DNA of 64,000 nt from Azospirillum brasilense (lineage in GTDB: Bacteria > Pseudomonadota > Alphaproteobacteria > Azospirillales > Azospirillaceae). Shown piece by piece: positions 54,098 to 63,309 of this stretch. Below the pieces are notes generated by a model. The model saw only the letters and a program-made list of their open reading frames with translations, was not told where the DNA came from and ran no database searches. The stretch spans positions 186,001-250,000 of the forward strand of contig NZ_VITH01000009.1 in assembly GCF_007827815.1 (NCBI RefSeq), in the 5' to 3' direction. The translations under genes were made by a program, and so were the position numbers. How positions within the stretch are numbered: the stretch's first letter is position 1; the number at the start of each line of letters is the position of its first letter.

Positions 54098-56629
54098 TCA
54101 CACGGCCAGACGCGGAAACAGATGCACCAGCAGGAGGGACACGATCCCCTGCCCGCAGGTGTAGAGCCACACCAGCATCACATTGTCGAAGGTAACGCGG
54201 CGCCGCGCGTGCAGCCGCCCGGCGAAGGAGCGCGCCAGCGTGAAGCCGGTCATCAGGACCAGGATCACGACGTGGAAGACCTGCCAGGAGGCCAGCATGT
54301 AGACGATGGCGCCATAGGCGCTCTCCGACGCCACGAGGCCGCTGGCGATGCGGTTGTAGGGCTCTGCCACCGCGGCGGCCAGCATCAGCAGGAGACCGGC
54401 AAGCAGGAGGCCCCGCGTCGCCCAGGGGCGGTTGCCGGCCACGGCGCGGCTCGCCAGCAGCATCGCCCCCGCCGCCACGACCCAGAGCGCCGCTTCGCCG
54501 AACAGCCATCCCAGCCCCGGCAGGGCGTCGGTGCCCACCGGCCAGACGTCCGGGCTGACCGTCCACAGGAAGACGTAAGTGAAGCACAGGCAGGCGAAGG
54601 CCGTCCCGTCCACCAGCAACAGGACCGCCGTCCCCCACCAGGAATGGTTCTCCGATCCCTGGAGATAGACCGGCACCCGCCAGCCGCCGCCGACGTCCTG
54701 CGGCGGATGGTCGGCCCCCTTGTCCAGGCTCCACACCCACCAGAAGACCGAGGCGATGGCCAACACCCCCGGCACCAGCGACACCCAGTAGAGCTGCACC
54801 GCCAGACAGATGAAGTGGGCGGCGGTGAACAGCCCGGCGAGGAAGTGGCTCCAGTGTGGGCCGGGCATCGGCATCAGATACTGGGGCCGTGCCTCGATCG
54901 GGCTGGTCACGATGGTTTCACGCCGGCGGGTCGGGGCGCCGGGCAGGTAATGGGCGCCCTCCTGCACCTCACGCGACAGGCTCGGGTTGTCCCACAGCGG
55001 GTAGAGCGAGCGGACGTGCGGGATGCTGCGCGTGGCGTAATTGTCGTTCGGGATCCATTCCAGCGTCCCCGCCTTCCACGGATTCTCCGGCGCCGGGCGA
55101 CCCCGGCCGAAGGCGTCGCGCGCCATGTCGATCAGCACCAGCAGGACGCCGAAGGCCATCACGAAGGCCCCGACGGTCGAGACCATGTTCAGGACGTTCC
55201 AGCCGAGATCGCCCGGGTAGGTGTAGACGCGCCGTGGCATGCCCATCAGGCCGCTGACATGCATGGGGAAGAAGGCGACGTTGAAGCCGATGAACATCAT
55301 CCAGAAGGCCCAGCGCCCCAGCCGCTCCGACAGCATGGTGCCCTTCAGCGTCGGCCACCAGTGATACAGCCCGGCGAAGACCGGGAAGACCATGCCGCCG
55401 ATCAGCACGTAATGCAGGTGCGCCACCACGAAGTAGCTGTCATGGGCCTGCCAGTCGAAGGGGATGACCGCCACCATCACGCCGGTCAGCCCGCCGGCCA
55501 CGAAGATGAACAGGAAGCCCAGCAGGAACCACGTCGCCACCGTCCATTGCAGCCGCCCCTTGCCCAGCGTGGCGATCCAGGCGAAGACCTGGATGCCGGC
55601 GGGCACCGACACGGCCATGCTGGCGGCGGAAAAGAAGCTGAGGCTCAGCGGCGGGATGCCGGTGGCGAACATGTGGTGCACCCACAGGCCGAAGCTGAAG
55701 AAGCCCGTGCCGACCAGCGCCACCACCACCCAGTCGTGGCCGACCAGCGGCCGCTGCGCCAGCGCCGGCACCATCATCGACACCAGCCCCGCCGCCGGCA
55801 GGAAGATGATGTAGACCTCGGGATGGCCGAAGAACCAGAACAGGTGCTGCCAGAGCAGTGGGGCGCCGCCCCGCTCCGCGATGAAGAAGGGCCAGTCGAA
55901 GGCGCGCTCGATCTCCAGAAGCGCGGTCGCGACGATCACCGCCGGGAAGGCGAAGACGATCATCCCCGCCATGACCAGCATCGACCAGCAGTAGACCGGG
56001 ATCTTGTCCAGCGTCATGCCGGGCGGCCGGGTGCGCAGGATGCCGACGATGATCTCGATGGCCCCGGCGATGGCCGATATCTCGATGAAGCCGATGCCGA
56101 GCAGCCAGAAATCGGCGTTGATGCCCGGCGAGAACTTCATGCTGGTCAGCGGCGGGTACATGAACCAGCCGCCGTCCGGCGCCACCTCGAAGATCAGCGA
56201 GCAGAAGAAGGCCAGCCCGCCGAACAGATAGGCCCAGAAGGCGAAGGCCGACAGCCGCGGAAAGGGCAGGTCGCGCGCCGCCAGCATGGAGGGCAGCAGG
56301 AAGACGCCGATGGCCTCGACGATGGGCACGGCGAACAGGAACATCATGCCTGTGCCGTGCACGGTGAAGAACTGGTTGTAGAGGCTGTGCCCCAGCACGT
56401 CGTTCTCCGGCACGGCGAGCTGCGTCCGCATGACCAGCGCCAGCGTGCCCGAGATGACGAAGAACAGCAGCGCCGTGGCGATGTACATCACCCCGATGAT
56501 GTTGTTGTTCACCTCCTTCAGCAGGCCGAGGCCGGAGGTCGGCTTCCAGGCGCGCTTCAGCGCCTCCAGCTCCTCCTTCGGGCGCGGCAGGCGGTTGGGC
56601 AGGGCGGCATCGTCGAGCGGCGGGGTCAT
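54098..56629 (-). CDS. cytochrome c oxidase subunits I and III, fused
   Basis: An 843-aa fused CtaD-CtaE. Residues 1 to about 590 are subunit I: 'VHGTGMMFLFAVPIVEA', 'FFGHPEVYIIFLPAAG' with the cross-linked His-Tyr, 'WVHHMFATGI' for CuB, and 'DSYFVVAHLHYVLIGG' for the haems. From about 'GPHWSHFLAGLFTAAH' the chain continues as a seven-helix-type subunit III ('GENHSWWGT'-like region, 'ASWQVFHVVILVLMTGF'). It pumps protons while reducing oxygen. The ATG overlaps the ctaC stop (ATGA). Fusion of I and III is known in several proteobacteria and actinobacterial relatives. Confidence 0.94.
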   Translation of the reverse strand: MTPPLDDAALPNRLPRPKEELEALKRAWKPTSGLGLLKEVNNNIIGVMYIATALLFFVISGTLALVMRTQLAVPENDVLGHSLYNQFFTVHGTGMMFLFAVPIVEAIGVFLLPSMLAARDLPFPRLSAFAFWAYLFGGLAFFCSLIFEVAPDGGWFMYPPLTSMKFSPGINADFWLLGIGFIEISAIAGAIEIIVGILRTRPPGMTLDKIPVYCWSMLVMAGMIVFAFPAVIVATALLEIERAFDWPFFIAERGGAPLLWQHLFWFFGHPEVYIIFLPAAGLVSMMVPALAQRPLVGHDWVVVALVGTGFFSFGLWVHHMFATGIPPLSLSFFSAASMAVSVPAGIQVFAWIATLGKGRLQWTVATWFLLGFLFIFVAGGLTGVMVAVIPFDWQAHDSYFVVAHLHYVLIGGMVFPVFAGLYHWWPTLKGTMLSERLGRWAFWMMFIGFNVAFFPMHVSGLMGMPRRVYTYPGDLGWNVLNMVSTVGAFVMAFGVLLVLIDMARDAFGRGRPAPENPWKAGTLEWIPNDNYATRSIPHVRSLYPLWDNPSLSREVQEGAHYLPGAPTRRRETIVTSPIEARPQYLMPMPGPHWSHFLAGLFTAAHFICLAVQLYWVSLVPGVLAIASVFWWVWSLDKGADHPPQDVGGGWRVPVYLQGSENHSWWGTAVLLLVDGTAFACLCFTYVFLWTVSPDVWPVGTDALPGLGWLFGEAALWVVAAGAMLLASRAVAGNRPWATRGLLLAGLLLMLAAAVAEPYNRIASGLVASESAYGAIVYMLASWQVFHVVILVLMTGFTLARSFAGRLHARRRVTFDNVMLVWLYTCGQGIVSLLLVHLFPRLAV

Positions 56630-57651
56630 TTCAGGCTCTCCAGCCAGACGGCGATGGCGTGCAGATCGTCGCCGCCCAGGATCGGGAAGGACGGCATGCG
56701 GTTCTCCGGCTTGATGTGCTGCGCCCCGGCGATCCAGCCGGCCAGGGCCTCCGGCGTGTTGGGCAGCGTCCCGGCGGCCAGAGCACCGCGCCCGCCGACA
56801 TGGGTCAGGTCCGGCCCGGCCGCCCCGTTGGCCGGCGTCCCGCGCACCGTGTGGCAGGACCCGCAGCCGGCACGCAGGAAGGCGTCGCGCCCGGCGGTCT
56901 GCTGCGGCCCTTCAGGTTCGGCGGCGGGGCGGCGCTCGGCGGCCAGCCATTCCTCGAAGCGGTCGGGCGGCTCCACCACCACGTCGAAGGCCATCAGCGC
57001 GTGCTGGGCGCCGCAGTATTCGGCGCACTGGCCGCGGTAGGTGCCGGGCCGCTCCCCGACCAGGATCAGCCGGTTCTCGTGGCCGGGGATCATGTCCATC
57101 TTGCCGCCCAGGCTGGGCACCCAGAAGCTGTGGATGACGTCCGCCGCGGTCACCACCACCTCCACCGGCCGCCCGGCCGGGATGACGAGGCGGTTGGCGG
57201 TGCGCAGAACCTCACCCCCCTCCACCCTCACGTCGGGATAGCGGACCTCCCACCACCACATATAGCCGGTGACCTCGATGCGCAGCGGCTCCACCCCGCC
57301 GGTGTCCGACAATTGCCGGGCCACGGCGAACTCGTAGACCTGAAGCGCGGTCAGCGTGACGATGGGAAAGACGAGGCCGCCGCCGATGATCCAGGCGCGG
57401 CCTCCGGGAAAGCGTTCCGGCCGGGCGATGACGGCGTACCCCGCCAGCGCCATGACGAAAAGGAAGATGACCCCGCCCCCGGCGACCAGAATCAGCGTCA
57501 GGTCGAGGATCGCCTCGGCGTTGCGTCCGGCGGGGTGGAGCGCGGATTGCGGCCCCCGCTCGCAGGCCGCCAGGAGCCCCATTCCGCCAGCCAGGGCCGC
57601 CCCCCGCCAATTCCGTCTGCGTCCCTCGCTGCGGCCAGACCTGCGGTCCAT
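56626..57651 (-). CDS. ctaC: cytochrome c oxidase subunit II with C-terminal haem-c domain
   Basis: A 341-aa lipoprotein-like subunit (lipobox LLAAC near residue 30) with two N-terminal helices. The cupredoxin domain has the CuA ligands in 'YRGQCAEYCGAQHALM' and the upstream His in 'VIHSFWVPSLGGKMDM'. A cytochrome c domain follows (CGSCH near residue 261, axial Met in 'NRMPSFPIL'). This is the caa3 type, which takes electrons through its own haem. It forms an operon with the fused subunit I/III and the 119-aa protein. Confidence 0.94.
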   Translation of the reverse strand: MDRRSGRSEGRRRNWRGAALAGGMGLLAACERGPQSALHPAGRNAEAILDLTLILVAGGGVIFLFVMALAGYAVIARPERFPGGRAWIIGGGLVFPIVTLTALQVYEFAVARQLSDTGGVEPLRIEVTGYMWWWEVRYPDVRVEGGEVLRTANRLVIPAGRPVEVVVTAADVIHSFWVPSLGGKMDMIPGHENRLILVGERPGTYRGQCAEYCGAQHALMAFDVVVEPPDRFEEWLAAERRPAAEPEGPQQTAGRDAFLRAGCGSCHTVRGTPANGAAGPDLTHVGGRGALAAGTLPNTPEALAGWIAGAQHIKPENRMPSFPILGGDDLHAIAVWLESLK

Positions 57652-57801
57652 GCACCCCCCTCGCGGCGTTGGCCCGCGGCGGCGGGCGTCGTCGTTGCAC
57701 GGCTAAACTCACGGCAAGGCCGCAGGTTCCGCCGGAACTTCGGTCGGCGGGGGAGCATTCACTCGGGGACGAACACCAACAACCGGCGGAGCGTCCCATC
57801 C

Positions 57802-58941
57802 ATGCGCAGAGTTCTGACGATCATCGGGCTGGTTCTGGGCGCCCAAGCGGTGGGGGGCTTCCTGTTCGCCTGGTCGGGGCTCTACAGCATCGCCGCCAGC
57901 AAGGAACACTGGCCGCCGGTCCACTGGTTCTTCAGCATGGCGATGCGCAGCTCCATCGAGACGCACGCCGCTTTCGTGAGCGATCCGCCCGACCTGGACG
58001 ACCCGGCGCTGATCCGGCGCGGCGCCGGCCATTACGAGGACGGCTGCGCCCCCTGCCACGGCGCGCCCGACGTCGGGCGCAACCCGATCTCGCGCCACAT
58101 GCTGCCCGCCCCGCCCTTCCTGCCGGGCCATGCCGGGGACTGGACGGACAAGCAGCTCTACTGGATCACCTACAACGGCATCAAATACGCCGGCATGCCC
58201 GCCTGGCCGGCGCAGGCGCGCGACGACGAGCCCTGGGCGGTGGCCGCTTTCCTGCGCCGGCTCGACGGCATGAGCGCCGAGGAGTACCGCCGCCTCGCCT
58301 TCGGGGAGACGACGCCGGACGGCGACCGCTCGGCGCTGAGTGACTTGGCGATGCTGGACGGTTCCGCCCGCGAGGTGCTGGACAACTGCGCGCGCTGCCA
58401 CGGCTATGACGGCGCCGGGGGCGGCCCCGGAGACAGCGCCTCCGCCTTCCCCCGCCTGTCGGACCAGAACGCCGCGTATCTCTTCCACGCGCTGAAGGCC
58501 TACGCCGAGGGCGGGCGGCACAGCGGCATCATGCAGCCGGTGGCCGCCGGGCTGGACGAGCCGATCCTGCGAACCCTGGCCGACCACTATGCAAGGCAGA
58601 GGGCGCCCTACCCGCCGCCGCCCGCCGACGCCGATCCGGCCCTGCTGGCGCTGGGCGCACGGCTGGCCGAGTCCGGCGACCGCGACACCGGCGTGCCGGC
58701 CTGCTCCGGTTGCCATGGCGAGGACCGCGACCCGCGCTACCCCCGCCTCGACGGGCAGCACGCGAGCTACATCGCCGACCAGCTCCGTCTCTGGCAGAGG
58801 GACGCGCACGGCGACACACCGCTGTCCAGGATCATGGGCGCCGCCGTGCGCAACCTGACGGAGGAGCAGATCCGCGCCCTGTCGCTGCACTACGCGCAGA
58901 GCCGACCGCGGGAGACGGCGGGCGAGGACAGCGCGCGCTGA
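57802..58941 (+). CDS. tri-haem cytochrome c protein
   Basis: A 379-aa protein with an N-terminal membrane anchor or signal (about 5-25). Three haem sites follow: CAPCH (82-86), CARCH (about 194) and CSGCH (about 300). The spacing gives three class I cytochrome c domains, as in the membrane-bound cytochrome subunits of alcohol/aldehyde dehydrogenases or c4-like electron donors. It is divergent from ctaC, and so probably feeds electrons to that oxidase. No dehydrogenase is adjacent. Confidence 0.85.
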   Translation: MRRVLTIIGLVLGAQAVGGFLFAWSGLYSIAASKEHWPPVHWFFSMAMRSSIETHAAFVSDPPDLDDPALIRRGAGHYEDGCAPCHGAPDVGRNPISRHMLPAPPFLPGHAGDWTDKQLYWITYNGIKYAGMPAWPAQARDDEPWAVAAFLRRLDGMSAEEYRRLAFGETTPDGDRSALSDLAMLDGSAREVLDNCARCHGYDGAGGGPGDSASAFPRLSDQNAAYLFHALKAYAEGGRHSGIMQPVAAGLDEPILRTLADHYARQRAPYPPPPADADPALLALGARLAESGDRDTGVPACSGCHGEDRDPRYPRLDGQHASYIADQLRLWQRDAHGDTPLSRIMGAAVRNLTEEQIRALSLHYAQSRPRETAGEDSAR

Positions 58942-59037
58942 GCCCCGGCCATCCATGGCCGAGCGCCCTATTTCACAAACCGAAAAAGTGGCATGTCCAT
59001 TTTCACAGATTCAATTCACTTTCCGCCTTGACCGAAT

Positions 59038-59066
59038 GCCCACTCTCATTGTAGATAAAAAGCCGG
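59038..59066 (+). promoter_or_regulatory. putative promoter of the leader ORF / met operon
   Basis: TTGACC (59038-59043), a 17-bp spacer, then GTAGAT (59061-59066), in a patch clearly less GC-rich than its surroundings. It would start the transcript about 100 nt before the leader ORF. Otherwise the 58942-59174 gap holds nothing I recognise. Confidence 0.45.
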
Positions 59067-59174
59067 ACGCCCAAGGGGGGCGCCCCGCGGCAATTTGATC
59101 GCCAGCTTGCGCCGCGTCACCAAACGCTAAAGCGCCACGATACCGGTCGTGGAACTCTGGAAGGAGTGACCGGA

Positions 59175-59267
59175 ATGACCATGATGACCCTCCCCTCCCC
59201 AGCCGATCGGACCGGCACCGCGACGGACCTGTGTTGCCGAATGCGCAACGCCTCGTGTCGCCGCTGA
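59175..59267 (+). CDS. 30-aa leader peptide with tandem Cys codons
   Basis: MTMMTLPSPADRTGTATDLC then CRMRNASCRR and TGA. AAGGAG lies 8 nt before the ATG, one of the best ribosome sites in the window, on an otherwise meaningless short frame. The LCCRMRNASC part has three Cys and a Met in ten codons. It sits ahead of a methionine uptake operon, and a G/C-rich hairpin region follows at about 59315-59340. This pattern suggests a sulfur-amino-acid-responsive attenuator or uORF rather than a functional protein. Confidence 0.6.
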   Translation: MTMMTLPSPADRTGTATDLCCRMRNASCRR

Positions 59268-59354
59268 CCCCAGCGCGCCAACCCGTCCCGTCCAGCATCC
59301 GATCCGCATGAAACCCGCGCGCCGCAGCGCCGCGGGCCGAGGGAGAACACCGTC

Positions 59355-59555
59355 ATGAGCGCCTCCAACGCCTACGCCATCGAGGTCCAGGGCCGGTCCG
59401 CCGGCATCGTCGTCGCCGGCCAGGGCGGCTTCACCTTCTTCGTGTCCGACTGGTCCTTCAAGGACCTCGACCGCCAGACCTTCCGCAACGTCGGACAGGC
59501 CGAGCGCGCCGCCAAGCAGTTGGCGGCCCGGCGCTCCGGCGTGCGGCGGCGCTGA
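59355..59555 (+). CDS. small hypothetical protein, 66 aa
   Basis: MSASNAYAIEVQGRSAGIVV, then a 'GGFTFFVSDWSFKDLDRQTF' core and a basic Ala/Arg-rich tail. GAGGGAG lies upstream of the ATG. It is probably a compact beta-rich cytosolic protein. It lies between the Cys-rich leader and metQ (71 nt away) and is likely co-transcribed. No family recognised. Confidence 0.65.
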   Translation: MSASNAYAIEVQGRSAGIVVAGQGGFTFFVSDWSFKDLDRQTFRNVGQAERAAKQLAARRSGVRRR

Positions 59556-59626
59556 TCGCGCCCGCATTTCACACCGACCCCGCGCCCGATCCGACCATTC
59601 CACACCGCGCACAGAGGACCCGTTCC

Positions 59627-60406
59627 GTGAAAGCCTTTCTGACGTCCATTGTCACCGCCGCCCTTCTCACCGTCTCCACCGGCGCCGGCGCCGCGGCCCT
59701 GAAGCTCGGCGTGTCCGCCGGTCCCTATGGCGAGATCCTGGAATACACGGCGAAGATCGCCGCCAAGGAGGGCCTGAAGGCGGAGGTCATCGAGTTCACC
59801 GACTGGAACATGCCCAACGCCGCCCTCCAGTCCGGCGACATCGACGCCAACAACTTCCAGCACCAGCCCTTCCTGGACAATCAGATCAAGCAGCGCGGCT
59901 ACGACATCGTGCCGGTCGCCAAGAGCATCGTCGTGCCCATGGGCATCTACGCGAAGAAGGTCCAGTCGCTGGCCGACCTGAAGGAGGGGGCCAGCGTCTC
60001 CATCCCCAACGACCCGACCAACGGCGCCCGCGCGCTGTTCCTGCTGGCCAAGGCCGGGGTGATCGGGCTGAAGGACGGGGCGGGCCTGAACACCTCCATC
60101 GCCGACATCGCGTCCAACCCGAAGAAGATCAAGCTGGTCGAGCTGGACGCCGCCCAGCTTCCGCGGTCGCTGGACGACGTGGACGCCTCGGTCATCACGC
60201 TGAACTACGCGGTCCTGGCGGGCCTGAGCCCGAAGACCGCCCTGGTTCTGGAGGACGACCAGTCGAAATGGCACCTCGTCTGGGCCGTCCGCAAGGACCG
60301 CGCGGAAGACCCGGCGATCAAGCGCTTCATCGAGCTGTACCGCTCCGCCGAGGTGCGCGACTTCATCAACACGCGCTTCAACGGCACCATCATCCCGACT
60401 TGGTGA
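59627..60406 (+). CDS. metQ: MetQ-type methionine-binding protein
   Basis: A 259-aa periplasmic binding protein. The signal peptide ends near GAGAAALKLG; there is no lipobox Cys, so it should be soluble or anchored through the uncleaved helix. The NlpA/MetQ blocks are clear: 'VSAGPYGEILEYT', 'WNMPNAALQSGDIDANNFQH', 'PMGIYAKKVQSLADLKEGAS', 'IPNDPTNGARALFLL' and 'VITLNYAVLAGLSP'. GTG start with AGAGGA upstream. It probably serves the MetNI importer encoded downstream. Confidence 0.92.
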   Translation: MKAFLTSIVTAALLTVSTGAGAAALKLGVSAGPYGEILEYTAKIAAKEGLKAEVIEFTDWNMPNAALQSGDIDANNFQHQPFLDNQIKQRGYDIVPVAKSIVVPMGIYAKKVQSLADLKEGASVSIPNDPTNGARALFLLAKAGVIGLKDGAGLNTSIADIASNPKKIKLVELDAAQLPRSLDDVDASVITLNYAVLAGLSPKTALVLEDDQSKWHLVWAVRKDRAEDPAIKRFIELYRSAEVRDFINTRFNGTIIPTW

Positions 60407-60424
60407 GCGCCGCCGGTTGTCATA

Positions 60425-60543
60425 ACCCTCTCCCCTCCGGGGAGAGGGTGGCCCGGAGGGCCGGTGAGGGGGTTGTGCTTTTGCCGGACGTGGCGCCACG
60501 CGCAACCCCCTCACCCTGCCCCTCTCCCCGGAGGGGAGAGGGA
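60425..60543. repeat. dispersed intergenic inverted repeat, family A copy 2
   Basis: This is near-identical to 7759-7881 along its whole length: the CCCTCTCCCCTCCGGGGAGA hairpin, GGTGAGGGGGTTG, 'GCTTTTGCCGGACG' and a mirror-image end. It fills the metQ to acyl-CoA synthetase gap, again inside an apparent operon. Confidence 0.85.
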
Positions 60544-60577
60544 ATTGCGAAAGTGATTTTTTTCAGGAAGCTCCGTC

Positions 60578-62248
60578 ATGACCGGCCCGTTCAGCCGCAC
60601 CGCCTCGATCTTCGACCGCGGTCTCGCCCCCGACCCCGCGAACCACGTCCCGCTCAGCCCGCTCAGCTTCCTGAAACGCGCGGCGAAGGTCTATCCGGAC
60701 AGGCCGGCCATCCGTCACGGCCGCCGCACCATCACCTACGCGCAGTTCCACGACCGGGTGCGGCGCTTCGCCGGAGCACTGCTGCGGGCCGGGGTGAGGC
60801 GCGGCGACACGGTGTCGGTGCTGGCGCCCAACGTCCCGGCGCTGCTGGAGGCCCATTACGCGGTGCCGCTGGCCGGCGCGGTCCTGAACGCGCTGAACAC
60901 CCGGCTGGACGCCGCGGCCATCGCCTTCATCCTGGACCACAGCGAGACGAAGCTGCTGATCGTGGACCGCGAGTTGTCGCCGGTCGCCAAGGCGGCGCTC
61001 ACCCGGACGGAGCGTCCCATCACGCTGGTGGAGATCGCCGACGAGCAGGCGCCCGACACGCCGTCGCTGGGGGCCGTGGAGTATGAGGACTTCCTCGCCG
61101 CCGCCGACCCCGCCCCCTGGCGCGGGCCGGACGACGAGTGGCAGGCCATCGCGCTGAACTACACCAGCGGCACCACCGGCAACCCCAAAGGCGTCGTCTA
61201 CCACCACCGCGGCGCCTACCTGAACGCGCTGGGCAACGCCTTTACCCTGAACGTCCGGCCGGAGAGCGTCTTCCTGTGGACGCTGCCGATGTTCCATTGC
61301 AACGGCTGGACCTACAGCTGGGCGGTCACCGCCGCGGGCGGCACCCATGTCTGCCTGCGCCGGGTGGAGCCGGCGGCGATCTTCGACGCCATCGCGGAGC
61401 TGGGCGTCACCCATCTGTGCGGCGCGCCGATCGTCCTGAACATGCTGATCCACGCCCCGGCACCGGTGCGGCGCCCCGCCCCCCGCCGGGTCATCGTGGG
61501 CACCGGCGGCGCCGCCCCGCCCTCCGCGGTCCTGGCCGGCATGGCGGCGCTGGGCTTCGAGGTGGTGCACATGTACGGGCTGACCGAATGCTACGGCCCG
61601 GCCACCGTCTGCGCCCCGCAGGAGGGATGGGAGGATCTCGACGCCGACGGGCTGGCCCTGCAATTCGCGCGGCAAGGGGTGAACCACGTCGCCGTGGAGG
61701 ACGCCACCGTGCTCGACCGCGAGACCGGCCGGCCGGTGCCCGCCGACGCGCAGACCATCGGCGAGATCGCGCTGCGCGGCAACACGGTGATGAAGGGCTA
61801 TCTGAAGAACCCCGCGGCGACGAAGGAGGCGCTGAAGGACGGCTGGTTCCGCACCGGGGACCTGGGCGTGCTGCACCCCGACGGCTATATCGAGGTGAAG
61901 GACCGCAGCAAGGACATCATCATATCCGGCGGCGAGAACATCTCGTCCCTGGAGGTGGAGGAAGCGTTGTACCGGCACCCCGCCGTTCTGGAGGCCGCCG
62001 TGGTCGCCCGCCCCGACGACCGTTGGGGGGAGAGCCCCTGCGCCTTCGTGACGGTGAAGCCCGGCGCGGCGCGCCCCTCTGAGTCCGACATAATTCAATG
62101 GTGCCGCGACCGCATTGCGCACTACAAGGTGCCGCGCACCGTTGTGTTCAGCGATCTGCCGAAGACATCGACCGGTAAAATCCAGAAGACCGTCCTGCGC
62201 GACGCGGCCCGCGATCTGGGCGCGCGTCGGGAGGCCAAGAGCGTATGA
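60578..62248 (+). CDS. acyl-CoA synthetase inserted in the met operon
   Basis: A 556-aa AMP-forming ligase. The P-loop-like 'LNYTSGTTGNPKGVVYHHRG', 'MYGLTECYGPAT', 'GWFRTGDLGVLHPDGYIEVK', 'DRSKDIIISGGENISSLEVE' and the C-terminal catalytic Lys in 'PKTSTGKIQKTVLR' are intact. It belongs to the medium-chain or 3-methylmercaptopropionate-type CoA ligases by general pattern. Its TGA overlaps the metN ATG, so it is translated with a methionine transporter. An MMPA-CoA ligase (DmdB-like) role in methionine-derived sulfur catabolism is an attractive inference, not shown. Confidence 0.9.
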   Translation: MTGPFSRTASIFDRGLAPDPANHVPLSPLSFLKRAAKVYPDRPAIRHGRRTITYAQFHDRVRRFAGALLRAGVRRGDTVSVLAPNVPALLEAHYAVPLAGAVLNALNTRLDAAAIAFILDHSETKLLIVDRELSPVAKAALTRTERPITLVEIADEQAPDTPSLGAVEYEDFLAAADPAPWRGPDDEWQAIALNYTSGTTGNPKGVVYHHRGAYLNALGNAFTLNVRPESVFLWTLPMFHCNGWTYSWAVTAAGGTHVCLRRVEPAAIFDAIAELGVTHLCGAPIVLNMLIHAPAPVRRPAPRRVIVGTGGAAPPSAVLAGMAALGFEVVHMYGLTECYGPATVCAPQEGWEDLDADGLALQFARQGVNHVAVEDATVLDRETGRPVPADAQTIGEIALRGNTVMKGYLKNPAATKEALKDGWFRTGDLGVLHPDGYIEVKDRSKDIIISGGENISSLEVEEALYRHPAVLEAAVVARPDDRWGESPCAFVTVKPGAARPSESDIIQWCRDRIAHYKVPRTVVFSDLPKTSTGKIQKTVLRDAARDLGARREAKSV

Positions 62249-63309
62249 TAACCTTCGAACAGCTTCAGAAAACCTACCCGTCCCGCGGCACCGGCCAGCC
62301 GGTCCAGGCGCTCGCCGACATCGACCTGACCATCGGGCGCGGCGAGATCTACGGCATCATCGGCCGGTCGGGCGCCGGCAAATCCACGCTGCTGCGCACC
62401 GTGAACCTGCTGGAGAAGCCGACCTCGGGCCGCGTGCTGGTCGACGGGGTGGACGTCACCGCCCTGTCGCCGCGCGATCTGCGCGAAGCGCGGCACAGCA
62501 TCGGCATGATCTTCCAGCACTTCAACCTGCTGTCCTCGCGCACGGTGTTCGACAACGTCGCCCTGCCGCTGGAGCTGGCCGGGGTGGCGAAGGCGCAGAT
62601 CCGCGCGACGGTGGAGCCGCTGCTCGACCTCGTGGGCCTCACCGACAAGCGCGACCGCTACCCGGCGGAGCTGTCGGGCGGGCAGAAGCAGCGCGTCGGC
62701 ATCGCCCGCGCGCTGGCCAGCAAGCCCAAGGTGCTGCTGTCGGACGAGGCGACCTCCGCCCTCGATCCGGAGACGACGACCCAGATCCTCCACCTGCTGG
62801 CCGACATCAACAAGCGGCTGGGGCTGACCATCGTTTTGATCACCCACGAGATCGCCGTCATCAAGGAGATCTGCCACAAGGTGGCGGTGATGGAGAACGG
62901 GCGGATCATCGAGCAGGGGCCGGTCTTCGACATCTTCGCGCACCCCAAGCACGAGACGACGAAGACCTTCGTCGACCCGGTCATCAACCGCGGCATCCCG
63001 GACAGTCTGCGCGCCCGCCTGTCGGCCACGCCGGTGCCGGGGTCGAACATGGTGCTGCGCATCACCTTTACCGGCGAGCGCGCGACCTCCCCGGTCATCA
63101 GCGCGATCAGCCGCAAGCTGAACCTGGACCTGAACATCTGGCACGGCCAGATCGACGAGATCCAGGGCGCGCCCTTCGGAACGCTGGTGGTGGAGGCCAT
63201 CGGCAACCCGCAGTCCATCGAGGCGGCCATCAGCCTCCTGAACGTCAACAAGCTCGGTGTCGAGGTGCTCGGTCATGCTGTCCCCGGAAATCTACGCGCT
63301 GCTGTTTAA
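62245..63309 (+). CDS. metN: methionine ABC transporter ATP-binding protein
   Basis: A 354-aa ATPase. Walker A 'GRSGAGKSTLLRTVNLLEKP', signature 'LSGGQKQRVGIARALASKPK', Walker B 'LLSDEATSALDPET' and the His switch in 'TIVLITHEIAV' are present. The C-terminal 90 residues form the NIL domain ('LRITFTGERATSPVISA') that binds methionine and inhibits transport. The start ATGA overlaps the synthetase stop; metI begins within its 3' end. Confidence 0.96.
   Translation: MITFEQLQKTYPSRGTGQPVQALADIDLTIGRGEIYGIIGRSGAGKSTLLRTVNLLEKPTSGRVLVDGVDVTALSPRDLREARHSIGMIFQHFNLLSSRTVFDNVALPLELAGVAKAQIRATVEPLLDLVGLTDKRDRYPAELSGGQKQRVGIARALASKPKVLLSDEATSALDPETTTQILHLLADINKRLGLTIVLITHEIAVIKEICHKVAVMENGRIIEQGPVFDIFAHPKHETTKTFVDPVINRGIPDSLRARLSATPVPGSNMVLRITFTGERATSPVISAISRKLNLDLNIWHGQIDEIQGAPFGTLVVEAIGNPQSIEAAISLLNVNKLGVEVLGHAVPGNLRAAV

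Noticed and set aside
59268..59626. SAM riboswitch before metQ
   Set aside because: No SAM-I or SAM-II conserved core could be found; the Cys-rich leader ORF is the only clear signal.
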